Positions 1-8,074 of a stretch of 64,000 nt of DNA are shown piece after piece. Every line of letters starts with the position of its first letter. The stretch's first letter is position 1. The stretch is from Pseudomonas saliphila (GTDB lineage Bacteria; Pseudomonadota; Gammaproteobacteria; Pseudomonadales; Pseudomonadaceae). The DNA lies in NCBI RefSeq assembly GCF_008638345.1, contig NZ_VTVA01000009.1:1-64000 (forward strand). Reading direction: 5' to 3'. The position numbers and the translations under genes were made by a program. The notes beneath the pieces were generated by a model that had not been told where the DNA came from, made no database searches, and saw only the letters and a program-made list of their open reading frames with translations.

Positions 1-646
1 TCCACGAAACCCGGTGTGATTCAGACTGGACCTGCGCGCCTGAATGACTTCCGTGATTCCCGAGCCAGCGGACCGCGTCAAAAAGCATCCTGACGCTCTG
101 CTTATCCTCCGCGAGCATTTCAATCCTCTTAGCAAAAGGTACGTAGCCGTTTCCCGACTGCCGTCGCAAAGGAACCTGTAGTGCACTCAAAATCTCCTCG
201 GCTGCTGCCCTAATGCTGTTGCAGCACACCGCTGGACTTGAAAAATAAAGCGCAAATGCCGTCCTCAAAGGTGCTATGACCTCTTCCGGACAAGCATCAG
301 GAAAATCAAGCAACTGTAGCGCAGGATGAAAATACGAGGGGCGATAATACTCTAAATAGTTCCTATCCACCTCACCATCCGGGCGCTCGTAGTACTCCTC
401 TTCGACCCACCCGTCCCCGACGACAAATACGAGTTCGTCGCATGATGAGCATTTCAAACTACAACTAAAAACAAGCCGGACAAATGTTAGGTCCCAGTAC
501 TCTTCATCGTGCTCAGCCTGCGAGGCAATAGTTTCTCTTGAATTTATACTCCCATCTAAACGGAGTTCGCCATTACCGCAGTAAGGACACGAATATTTAT
601 TTACCGATGCATTCGTGAAGACCGATATGAGGTTATTTTTGTTCAC
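1..646 (-). CDS. DUF4145-type zinc-ribbon protein (3' end cut by window edge)
   Basis: An open frame of 215 codons runs off the left edge. It starts at GTG 646, with an AAGGA ribosome site about 7 nt upstream and an in-frame TAG just before it. Residues 20-23 (CPYC) and 66-69 (CSSC) form a four-cysteine zinc ribbon. The visible C-terminal part (AAEEIL...KRIEML...VRWLGNHGSH) resembles DUF4145, a family often found beside restriction and other defence genes; its biochemical role is not established. It is the last visible gene on the strand used by the type I RM genes, but 325 bases separate it from the peptidase gene, so it may have its own promoter. The coding call is firm; the family call is from memory. 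Confidence 0.75.
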   Translation of the reverse strand, partial: MNKNNLISVFTNASVNKYSCPYCGNGELRLDGSINSRETIASQAEHDEEYWDLTFVRLVFSCSLKCSSCDELVFVVGDGWVEEEYYERPDGEVDRNYLEYYRPSYFHPALQLLDFPDACPEEVIAPLRTAFALYFSSPAVCCNSIRAAAEEILSALQVPLRRQSGNGYVPFAKRIEMLAEDKQSVRMLFDAVRWLGNHGSHSGAQVQSESHRVSW

Positions 647-971
647 TTCAAATTCCTTACCTGCTGAGGCCCGGAGCTAGCTGCCGATTCGGAGGGAGCG
701 TCAGAGAAAAGATAAGCCGCATCAGATAGCAAGGCAACCTGATAGCTAACGCAGTCGTGGCTCGATAGCTTCCCCCACCCTCGCCAGGCTAGCCGAGGAC
801 AGACAGGGGTGGTTGGCTAATTTCGGAGGACAGGCCGTCGTTTTCTCTGCCTTGGTAGGTTGTGCGATTTTTGTTTCCCGACTATTCGCTCTCCCTTGAT
901 TGGCAAGCTCAAGCTCCCTCACGAAACCATCTTGGAGCTCATGCCCAATGTTGCCAAACCGGCAGGGCAGG
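647..971. other. Intergenic stretch, no gene seen
   Basis: I see no convincing reading frame in these 325 bases between the peptidase stop and the DUF4145 start. Frames crossing into the peptidase gene are its shadows. The stretch probably holds the DUF4145 promoter, but no clear -35/-10 pair stands out. Confidence 0.5.
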
Positions 972-1673
972 TCAAACGCCTTCTACTTCAATTCCATGCT
1001 CGGCTAACCATGACTTGCGTTGCGCATAGTCGGGCATGGCGCGCTCTAATCGGCGCCAGAACTCCGGCGTGTGATGCGGCTCGTGCAAGTGCGTCATCTC
1101 ATGCACCACCACATACTCGGCGATGTGCTTGGGCAGCAGAATGGTCTTCCAATGGAAGTACAGCTGCGCGCCTTTACCGCATGATCCCCAACGGTAACCC
1201 AGATCCTGCACCCGCACCCCGCCGGGCGCGACGCCCATGCGCGCCTGATAATTTTTGACGCGCACCGCTAGCCAGTTCCGCGCATGCTCGCTATACCAGC
1301 GAATGAAATGCTCACGCGCCGCCCCCACTTCGCTGCGAAGCAGACGGAAGCGACCGGCTATCAGTTTCAGTGGAATATCCTGTTCATCGACTAGCTTGAG
1401 GCGGTAGCTGCGGCCGAGATAGAGGAAGCCTTCGCCATCCACATACTCCTTGGTCGGGATAGCACGCTGCAGGCGCTCCTTCTCGGCGAGCCGCGAGTAA
1501 ATCCAGAAGCTCTTTTCTTGCACAAACTGCCGCAGCGTTCCCTCCTCTACCTCAGGCGGGGTCGACAGAATCAAGCTGCCATCGCGCTCGACAGTGATCT
1601 GCATCGTCTTGCGTCGAGTGCTGCGCCGAACCGTCAGGTGCAGACCGTCCACTGTCAGCGTCATTTTGCTCAC
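972..1673 (-). CDS. YgjP-like (DUF45/M48-type) zinc metallopeptidase
   Basis: The 233-residue protein has the family's C-terminal metal site: HEMTH (HExxH) followed by HEPHHTPEFW, where the second histidine group completes zinc binding. The N-terminal half is the beta-rich region typical of YgjP-like proteins. No signal peptide is visible, so it should be cytoplasmic. The annotated start is GTG 1673, which overlaps the hsdR stop as GTGA and implies translational coupling; an ATG three codons in is an alternative. YgjP-like genes are often found next to hsdR, but their substrate is unknown. A proteolytic role in controlling restriction, as ClpXP has for HsdR in Escherichia coli, is only a hypothesis. 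Confidence 0.85.
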   Translation of the reverse strand: MSKMTLTVDGLHLTVRRSTRRKTMQITVERDGSLILSTPPEVEEGTLRQFVQEKSFWIYSRLAEKERLQRAIPTKEYVDGEGFLYLGRSYRLKLVDEQDIPLKLIAGRFRLLRSEVGAAREHFIRWYSEHARNWLAVRVKNYQARMGVAPGGVRVQDLGYRWGSCGKGAQLYFHWKTILLPKHIAEYVVVHEMTHLHEPHHTPEFWRRLERAMPDYAQRKSWLAEHGIEVEGV

Positions 1674-4600
1674 ACCGTCATCAACCTCTCGTGGCTGGCC
1701 CTTGCCTGATCGATCAACCGGTCAGCCAGCAAACCCGCCGTATCGGTATCCACCAGCGGTGGCCGCAAGCGCATCAGATGATCAAAGAGCTGTCCGGCCA
1801 GCTCTTCCTGGGCTGAACGCTTGCGTGGACTCCAGATATCGCGGTGGCTTTGCAACTCATCCACTAACAGATCAACCAGTTCAACTGTCACGTCCTTCAA
1901 GCGCAGCAATTCACTGGGCTGCGGGGTCGCATCGGCGCACACCACGTCCAAGAGACTGCGTAGGAAAGGCGCGTAGTGCTCGGGCAAATCCAACGGAGTG
2001 TCGTCGTCGCTCAACTGACCGCTACGTAGTTCGTCGATGATTTTCTGCATCTGCACGACCAGTTGATCCCACTGATCGCCCAGCGACTTGAGCAATTCAT
2101 TCAAGCGTTCGGACAACTTGCGAAACAGCACTGGGTCTTCATCGGCATGCTTGCGCACATGCGAGCGAATGGCGTGTTCCATTTCCGAGGCTTTTGCGCG
2201 GTCGTTGACGTTGCGTGCCAGCTGATTCTCAAAATCCGCATCAGTAAGCTGGATCGGCGGGATCTTCGGGTCGATGCCCAGCGAGATAACGTGATCGTCG
2301 ATCAGCTTGCGCACCTTGGCCCCAACATCCTTGCCCAGTTGCGGCAGGTCTTTATAGAGGCCGCGCGCACGGGCATGAATGTAGGCCAGGCGCTTGGCAT
2401 CCTTTACGAAGGGCAACCCCTCGGGGCGTGGCAGAACGGTATCCAGGGAGTTGAGAAAGGCTTTGAGTTTCACTGCAAATTCAGCGCGTACTTTCTCCGA
2501 AGCGAGCGCCACAATGCAGGCCTCGGCATCCTCCAGCGACTCGACACCTTGGCGGCGCAACACGTCCACCACACGTAAGTGACGATCACGCAGCACCGGT
2601 ACCTCGTCCTTGATGCTGCTCAGCGCGCCTTCGATATCCTCATCGGCATAAGCGGCCAGCGCCTCGCGCAGATGGTTGGCGACCCCGTAGTAATCGACAA
2701 CCAGGCCGCAGCGCTTGCCAAAACCCGTCCGGTTGACCCGCGCGATGGCCTGCAGTAATTCGGCCTCCTTGATCGGCCGGTCCAGATACATCACCCCCTC
2801 GATGGGCGCATCGAAACCGGTCAACAACATGGATTTGACGATCAGAAAGGCCAGCGGGTCAGCCTTGCTCGGCTGCTCATGGTACAGGGGCTTTTTGAAG
2901 CGCTTAATCAGCTGCTCATGCTTGGTGCCATCGGTCCAGGCCTTCCACTCGGATGGATCGTTATTGGCCCCGGAAATGATCGGCGCAAATTCCAGCTTGC
3001 TCAGCGTGTCGCGGTAGCGCCAGGCCTGGACCCGCGCCTGCACTTTCGGCAAGCGCTGGCACAGGGCTTCGTCGTCGAGCCCCTTGTCTGTTACTGACAA
3101 GGCGTTGGCTTCGGCCAGCAATTCGTCACGAGCAACCTGCAGCGCGTGGAAATAGCGAATCGCCGCGATCCGACTGTAAGCCACCACCTGCGCCTTGTAC
3201 CCGTTGGGCAAAATATTGGTGACGTAATGGCGAAGGATATCGCGCGCCTTCTCGGCAATCAGCGCCGGTGCGTCGAAGATATGCCCCTTGGTGGCGTACT
3301 TCGTCTTGATCAGCTCCAGCTCTTCCTGGCTGTGGTCGCGAAACAGATCCTCGAATAACTCGTCCAGACTGGCGCCGTCTTTTATCGCACCTTGGGCCGT
3401 CCGTCCCTCATAGAGCACCGGCACCGTCGCGCCGTCGGCCTCGGCTTCCTTGATGGTGTACTTGTCGATAAAGGCGCCAAAGATCTCATGGGTGCGCTTC
3501 TTCTCGCCCATGATGATCGGCGTGCCGGTAAAGCCAATACGTGCGCAATTGGGCAAGCCAGCCAGCAGATTGGCGTGCAGGTCGCCGGCCTGGGTGCGGT
3601 GCGCCTCATCCACCATCACCAGAATGCTCTCGTCGTTGTTGAGTACCTCGAAGAGCTTGCTCGCCTGGTAGGTTACGCGCGGTTCCGCCGCCTTGGGTGG
3701 AGCGGCGGTTGCCGTTGATTCGGCGATCGTGCCCTCTTCGTCCTGCTCTGGATTGCGGTACTTCTGGATGGTCGCAAACACCAGTCCCGGCCCTTTGCGG
3801 CGGGCCAACGCCTTCACGCCTTCGATATTGGCGGCTATTTCCGGAGGCTCGCCGCTCAAGGTCGCCGTGGCGGCCAACTGGTTCTGCAGGTCCTTGCGGT
3901 CGGTGACCACGATTACCTTGAAACGCCGCAGTTGCTCGTCGGTGCGCATCTTGCGCACCAGAAACACCATGGTCAGACTCTTACCCGAGCCTTGGGTGTG
4001 CCAGACGATGCCGCCCCGCTGATCGCTCTCGCCGTGTTGCGCGCGGGTCTGCCCGCGCTTGAGGCGTGCGATCGAATGGTTTACCGCACGGTATTGCTGA
4101 TAGCGGCAGACCGTCTTGATGGTCTGCCCGCCTACCTGCATGTAGAGCATGAAATGGCGGATCAGATCGAGTAGATGCGCAGGCGCCAACATTCCCGCCA
4201 CCAGGCGCTCCTGCTGGGAGAGCTTTGACATGCCCAGCGCCGCAGCGACGGATTGCTCGCTGCCGCTGCCATCCGGGCCAACCACCGTCTTCCACTGGTT
4301 GAAATGCGCAAAGCCGGCACCAATACAGCCAACTCGGGCCTCGTCGTAGCTGCTGGCAATCAATAGCTGCACGCTGGCGAACAGCGCCTCGTTACCCTCG
4401 TTTTCTTCGACCTCAAAGGCCGCCTTGCGCTGGTTGCTGTAGCGACGCAACTGGTCTACCGCCTCGGCTAGCGGCTCGGGAATGGACGGGCTCTTGCACT
4501 CGACCACTACCAGCGGGATACCGTTCACCAGCAACACCAGATCCGGGACGATGAATTTCTTGCCACTGTCGAACCCGGCCGGGCAATCCACCCGATACTG

Positions 4601-4996
4601 ATTGATCACGCTGAAGTGGTTATTGGCTGGCGCATCCCAATCGATGAACTGAATGGTCTGCCCCCGTCCGCCATCCCAACCGGGAAGGCCATCGACGGTG
4701 ATGCCTTTGAGCAATAGCTCGGTGGCTTTCTGGTTGGCTTCCATGAGCTTCGCTGCACCCAAGCGGGTAATAGCCGCCAGCGCTTCGGCGATGCGCTCAT
4801 CATCCAGCCAGGGCTGGCCATCGCGTAGATTGATAGCGCGTAATTGTGCGCGCAACACATCGCTCTGAATGACCTCGGCAAAGCTGCTTCGACCGGTTAC
4901 GGCCGGAATGTCCAGGCTCCCTTCGGTATGTGCCCAACCCAGCGCTTGCAGCTGCGTTACAAAGGGCTTTTCGACATCTTCCAATTCCCATCCCAC
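1670..4996 (-). CDS. hsdR: Type I restriction enzyme, R subunit (HsdR)
   Basis: This 1108-residue protein is the motor and nuclease subunit of a type I restriction enzyme; it translocates DNA with ATP and cuts away from the recognition site. The PD...ExK nuclease site is at residues 151-168 (PDLVLL...VECK), followed by the QxxxY motif near 182-186. Superfamily 2 helicase motifs follow: Walker A TQGSGKS at 334-340, DEAH at 463-466, FTGTP at 489-493, and ARVNRTG in the second RecA domain. The start is GTG 4996, with AAAGGAG seven bases upstream. All catalytic motifs look intact. It lies downstream of hsdM-hsdS and the AlbA_2 gene after a 95-base gap, and overlaps the peptidase gene by four bases. 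Confidence 0.96.
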   Translation of the reverse strand: MGWELEDVEKPFVTQLQALGWAHTEGSLDIPAVTGRSSFAEVIQSDVLRAQLRAINLRDGQPWLDDERIAEALAAITRLGAAKLMEANQKATELLLKGITVDGLPGWDGGRGQTIQFIDWDAPANNHFSVINQYRVDCPAGFDSGKKFIVPDLVLLVNGIPLVVVECKSPSIPEPLAEAVDQLRRYSNQRKAAFEVEENEGNEALFASVQLLIASSYDEARVGCIGAGFAHFNQWKTVVGPDGSGSEQSVAAALGMSKLSQQERLVAGMLAPAHLLDLIRHFMLYMQVGGQTIKTVCRYQQYRAVNHSIARLKRGQTRAQHGESDQRGGIVWHTQGSGKSLTMVFLVRKMRTDEQLRRFKVIVVTDRKDLQNQLAATATLSGEPPEIAANIEGVKALARRKGPGLVFATIQKYRNPEQDEEGTIAESTATAAPPKAAEPRVTYQASKLFEVLNNDESILVMVDEAHRTQAGDLHANLLAGLPNCARIGFTGTPIIMGEKKRTHEIFGAFIDKYTIKEAEADGATVPVLYEGRTAQGAIKDGASLDELFEDLFRDHSQEELELIKTKYATKGHIFDAPALIAEKARDILRHYVTNILPNGYKAQVVAYSRIAAIRYFHALQVARDELLAEANALSVTDKGLDDEALCQRLPKVQARVQAWRYRDTLSKLEFAPIISGANNDPSEWKAWTDGTKHEQLIKRFKKPLYHEQPSKADPLAFLIVKSMLLTGFDAPIEGVMYLDRPIKEAELLQAIARVNRTGFGKRCGLVVDYYGVANHLREALAAYADEDIEGALSSIKDEVPVLRDRHLRVVDVLRRQGVESLEDAEACIVALASEKVRAEFAVKLKAFLNSLDTVLPRPEGLPFVKDAKRLAYIHARARGLYKDLPQLGKDVGAKVRKLIDDHVISLGIDPKIPPIQLTDADFENQLARNVNDRAKASEMEHAIRSHVRKHADEDPVLFRKLSERLNELLKSLGDQWDQLVVQMQKIIDELRSGQLSDDDTPLDLPEHYAPFLRSLLDVVCADATPQPSELLRLKDVTVELVDLLVDELQSHRDIWSPRKRSAQEELAGQLFDHLMRLRPPLVDTDTAGLLADRLIDQARASHERLMTV

Positions 4997-5047
4997 AGGT
5001 TTACTCCTTTAATCCGGTCGGATTTACATCCAATTCAGGCGTGTATG

Positions 5048-5087
5048 GGCTCATACAGGCTCATAGCGGCTCATAGCGGCTCATAGA
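5048..5087. repeat. Four tandem 10-bp repeats before hsdR
   Basis: Four consecutive 10-base units (ggctcatagc and close variants) lie between the AlbA_2 stop and the hsdR start. On the hsdR strand each unit contains ATGAGCC, so each opens a mini-frame of about seven to nine codons that ends in or just past the array. The repeat could change copy number by slippage. Any effect on hsdR expression is inference. Confidence 0.85.
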
Positions 5088-5091
5088 ATCT

Positions 5092-6744
5092 TCAGCTGAG
5101 CGTATAGACCGCCCAGCGTCTCTCGCCTTGCTGTATCAACGCGCCTTTATCTTTCATTCGTGTAAGCAATTTTGCCGCCTGATCAGGTGAGAGCCGGCAC
5201 AGGTCCATCACCTCGGCTCGCTTGATCTGTCCATGCTGTTGCACGTAGCTCAGCACCATCTGCTCATGTTGAATCGGCGTAAAGCCAGCCTGACGGGTGT
5301 AAGCAGCCTTGTCACCCGAAGCCTGATACAAACTGGCCGACAGCGTATAACTACGCGCCCGTGTTGAGCCGTGCGCTTCCACCAGCCCGGCTTCAGTCAG
5401 GGCTTCCAGGGTGCGCTTGGCACTCGCAGTATCGCGCTGTATCTGACCGGCCAGCTCATCGGCAGTCACCCGCTTGGTCGAGCGCAGCGCCGCCAGCGCA
5501 ATCAGGCTGTCGATAGGCAGTTCAGCGTTGGTCGCCCGTTCATGCTCGACCACCAGGCGCCGGAACTCCATGTCCGCCTCGGCGGTGGGCAGGCGCAGCA
5601 CCACACTTTGCGCGGTGGTGTAGCCATAATCCGGTGCGGGCCGGCCAAACTTGAGCATGCCGCGGAAGATCTTGTCCACACCACGCCCGGAGCGCTCGAC
5701 CACACCGATGCGTTTCATGGCGTCCGCCAGCGCAGGGTTGCGCGGGCGCGGCTCGGTGACCAGCAAGTTGGCCAGGGTCACGCCATCCACCAGTCCTCCG
5801 GGGTTGCTAACCACCAGCGCCTCGTCCTCAAGGCGCACGTGCACCGCGCCGAGACGGTGATAGTCACGGTGGATCAGCGCGTTGGCCACCGCTTCGCGGT
5901 AAGCGCCCATATCGACCTTGGGCACTGGCACGCGGAACAGGCCGACTTGTAGTTCTTCCTCCGGGTTATAGGGGCGGAAGTTGGTTTCGAGCCAGTCTAA
6001 GGCCTTGAGCAACGGGAAGCGGCGGAACTCGTTAAAGCGCACCGCCTGCTGGGCCAGCACCTGGAAAGCGAATTCGTGGGTGGGTACTAGCTGGCGTAGC
6101 GAGGTTTCCCGGCCAACCAGCAGCAGGCCGGTAAGCGTTGGTACACGTGAACCATCCGGATGGCGCACGGTAAGCATCAGCGCGCCGTCGAGGGCTTCGT
6201 CGTCGAGTTCCAGCAACACACGGTCACCGCCAAACTGTTGCACAGCCTGGCGCAGGCGCTCGCGCTCCAACGGGTCAAGGTCTGCCAGAGTGGCGCCGGC
6301 CACCGGCTGAGCCGACACGTCGATCAGGCCAAAGCTGGAGGCCCGGCTGGACCGCTCGTGGGGCAGCATGGCCACGCATTCGGGCGTGCCGTCGTGCTTC
6401 ACGCGGCGGCGCAGGTAAACACCACTGGTGGTCGCTACTTCGCTATGCGCTTTGGGTACCTGAATACACGCCACGGTCACCCCGTTCACCTCAACCGCCT
6501 CGGCCTGCACCGACAACGACGGCGAAGTCCGCGCCGCTACCATACCGGCTAGCCCACTCAGCATACGATGTTCGGCATGCAGGCCGGTGGCCGTGCCGTC
6601 GTCCTCAACGCCCAGCCACAGCTCGCCGCCTTCTGCATTGGCCAGACAGATCAGCGCTTCGATCAGATCGGTATCGGACAGCTTCTTGCGGTCGCTCTTG
6701 AACTCGACGGTGAGGGTTTCGCGGGGCGGCAGGCGCTGGGTCAT
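5092..6744 (-). CDS. AlbA_2 (Schlafen-type) domain protein with HATPase domain
   Basis: This 550-residue protein belongs to the COG2865-type family. The N-terminus, about residues 10-130, is an AlbA_2 domain (EFKSDRKKL, ANAEGGELWLGVEDDG), a fold shared with Schlafen proteins that can bind nucleic acid. Residues about 280-365 (EAVANALIHRDY, SNPGGL, GRGVDKI) match the HATPase_c_4 module. The C-terminus, about 400-550, has winged-helix-like segments. It starts one base after the hsdS stop, so it is almost certainly co-transcribed and coupled. Such proteins are usually annotated as transcriptional regulators or ATP-binding proteins. Whether this one regulates the RM operon or acts as a second defence effector is not known. 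Confidence 0.85.
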   Translation of the reverse strand: MTQRLPPRETLTVEFKSDRKKLSDTDLIEALICLANAEGGELWLGVEDDGTATGLHAEHRMLSGLAGMVAARTSPSLSVQAEAVEVNGVTVACIQVPKAHSEVATTSGVYLRRRVKHDGTPECVAMLPHERSSRASSFGLIDVSAQPVAGATLADLDPLERERLRQAVQQFGGDRVLLELDDEALDGALMLTVRHPDGSRVPTLTGLLLVGRETSLRQLVPTHEFAFQVLAQQAVRFNEFRRFPLLKALDWLETNFRPYNPEEELQVGLFRVPVPKVDMGAYREAVANALIHRDYHRLGAVHVRLEDEALVVSNPGGLVDGVTLANLLVTEPRPRNPALADAMKRIGVVERSGRGVDKIFRGMLKFGRPAPDYGYTTAQSVVLRLPTAEADMEFRRLVVEHERATNAELPIDSLIALAALRSTKRVTADELAGQIQRDTASAKRTLEALTEAGLVEAHGSTRARSYTLSASLYQASGDKAAYTRQAGFTPIQHEQMVLSYVQQHGQIKRAEVMDLCRLSPDQAAKLLTRMKDKGALIQQGERRWAVYTLS

Positions 6745-6745
6745 A

Positions 6746-8074
6746 TCAGGCTTCCGTTTGTGCAGCAGGCTGTTGGACGATTGGTGTAGAGGCTTGCTGC
6801 AAAGACTCCAACAGCAGAGTGACGCGGACGCGGCCGGTTAGCAGGTCGTCCATTAAGCCGGATTTTTGCTGACGTAGCTTTTCCAGCTCTGCATCATGCG
6901 CGGCCAAACTCAGCTCAGCTTCCATCAGAATGGAGGCCGCCCGGTCTTGCTCCTGGCGTGAAGGAGCTGCAATCTTATAACCCTTGAAGAATGGCAGTCC
7001 GATGGTTTTGATCGTGCTTCCCATCGCAATTGCTTCGAACTTAGGCTTTTCTCGCTGTAGGTAGAAGTACAGGAAAAGGTTGTTCAACCCTTCCCCGCAG
7101 CGCCATGCCATGAAGTGTTGGCTAACTGCCATTTCACAGCCGAGGATTGCACTTTTCCCGATTCCTGCATCGCGGGACAGGATGACAGTCCCCCCGGGAT
7201 GAAGAACAGCCGATGAGTTGGCGATGCCAAGCTCGCTGATTTCTTTGTCTGTCTCGTAGATATAGATCTTGTCGAGACGGTGCGAGTCGGCCAGGGAAAC
7301 CCATTTGATGCCGCCATTCCAGTACGAAGAGACATTCTTACTTGGCGTGTGGCCGCTGCCGCGCACCGCAACAGTATCGAGTGGCAGCGCATCCCACTCC
7401 CTCGGAATCCACCCCAGCGGCGACTCCTTGTAGAACTGCGGCGCTTCGCTCTGCGGCGGGCGCAGTTGGCCGTTGGCGTCGATGCCGCGGGTCAGCAGGT
7501 CGTGCAGCAGGCCCTGCTTGACGGATTTGAGCTTGCTGATCAGCGCCTCGGTTTCGCGGATGGCGGTGTCGAGGGTGTCGAGGATTTGGGCGATTTTACT
7601 CTGCTCAGGCACATCTGGAACTGGCACTGAAACCTTCGCGAGCTCACCTAGGTACAAACCAGCTTGGGCGGTTGCATTGCTTCTGCGAGCAAGCTCTGCA
7701 GAAAACCATGGATGCCCCATCCAGTGGAAGAGAAACCGGCTACCGATCTTCCGCTGCTGAGGGCGGATATAGGCCACACTGCGCTGAAACGTGACTCGTT
7801 GACCAGAGTAGATTGCCCTTCGACCGAGTGAGCCAACAATTGTGAGTAAGAGGTCGTTCGGTTCCAGCTGAAACGAACGAGTCAAATCCTGATATTCGGC
7901 TTCAGAAATCAGGTCATCAGTCTCATCAATTGCGATCTCGCCATTGGCCGTGATGTTCTTCGCACTAAGAAGAGGGACACCTTCGGTTACTCGACGATGC
8001 GTGCCGTGCGTGCCGTCTCTGATTGCTGTCACCAGATCAGACAGCGGCTTTATGGGAAATCGCACCTCAGACAT
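6746..8074 (-). CDS. hsdS: Type I restriction enzyme, specificity subunit (HsdS)
   Basis: The 442-residue protein supplies DNA sequence recognition for both methylation and cleavage. It has the usual two-fold layout: an N-terminal target domain, a central conserved helical spacer around residues 155-200 ([13 protein letters not shown]...LLHDLLTRG), a second target domain, and a C-terminal spacer copy ([20 protein letters not shown]). Two full target domains imply a bipartite site, which cannot be read from sequence. Its start overlaps the end of hsdM by 8 bases, and the AlbA_2 gene begins one base after its stop. No frameshift or inverted partial copy is visible in the window. Confidence 0.93.
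   Translation of the reverse strand: MSEVRFPIKPLSDLVTAIRDGTHGTHRRVTEGVPLLSAKNITANGEIAIDETDDLISEAEYQDLTRSFQLEPNDLLLTIVGSLGRRAIYSGQRVTFQRSVAYIRPQQRKIGSRFLFHWMGHPWFSAELARRSNATAQAGLYLGELAKVSVPVPDVPEQSKIAQILDTLDTAIRETEALISKLKSVKQGLLHDLLTRGIDANGQLRPPQSEAPQFYKESPLGWIPREWDALPLDTVAVRGSGHTPSKNVSSYWNGGIKWVSLADSHRLDKIYIYETDKEISELGIANSSAVLHPGGTVILSRDAGIGKSAILGCEMAVSQHFMAWRCGEGLNNLFLYFYLQREKPKFEAIAMGSTIKTIGLPFFKGYKIAAPSRQEQDRAASILMEAELSLAAHDAELEKLRQQKSGLMDDLLTGRVRVTLLLESLQQASTPIVQQPAAQTEA

Noticed and set aside
1594..2040. Plus-strand frames opposite hsdR and the peptidase
   Set aside because: They are shadows of the real minus-strand genes, with no domain of their own.
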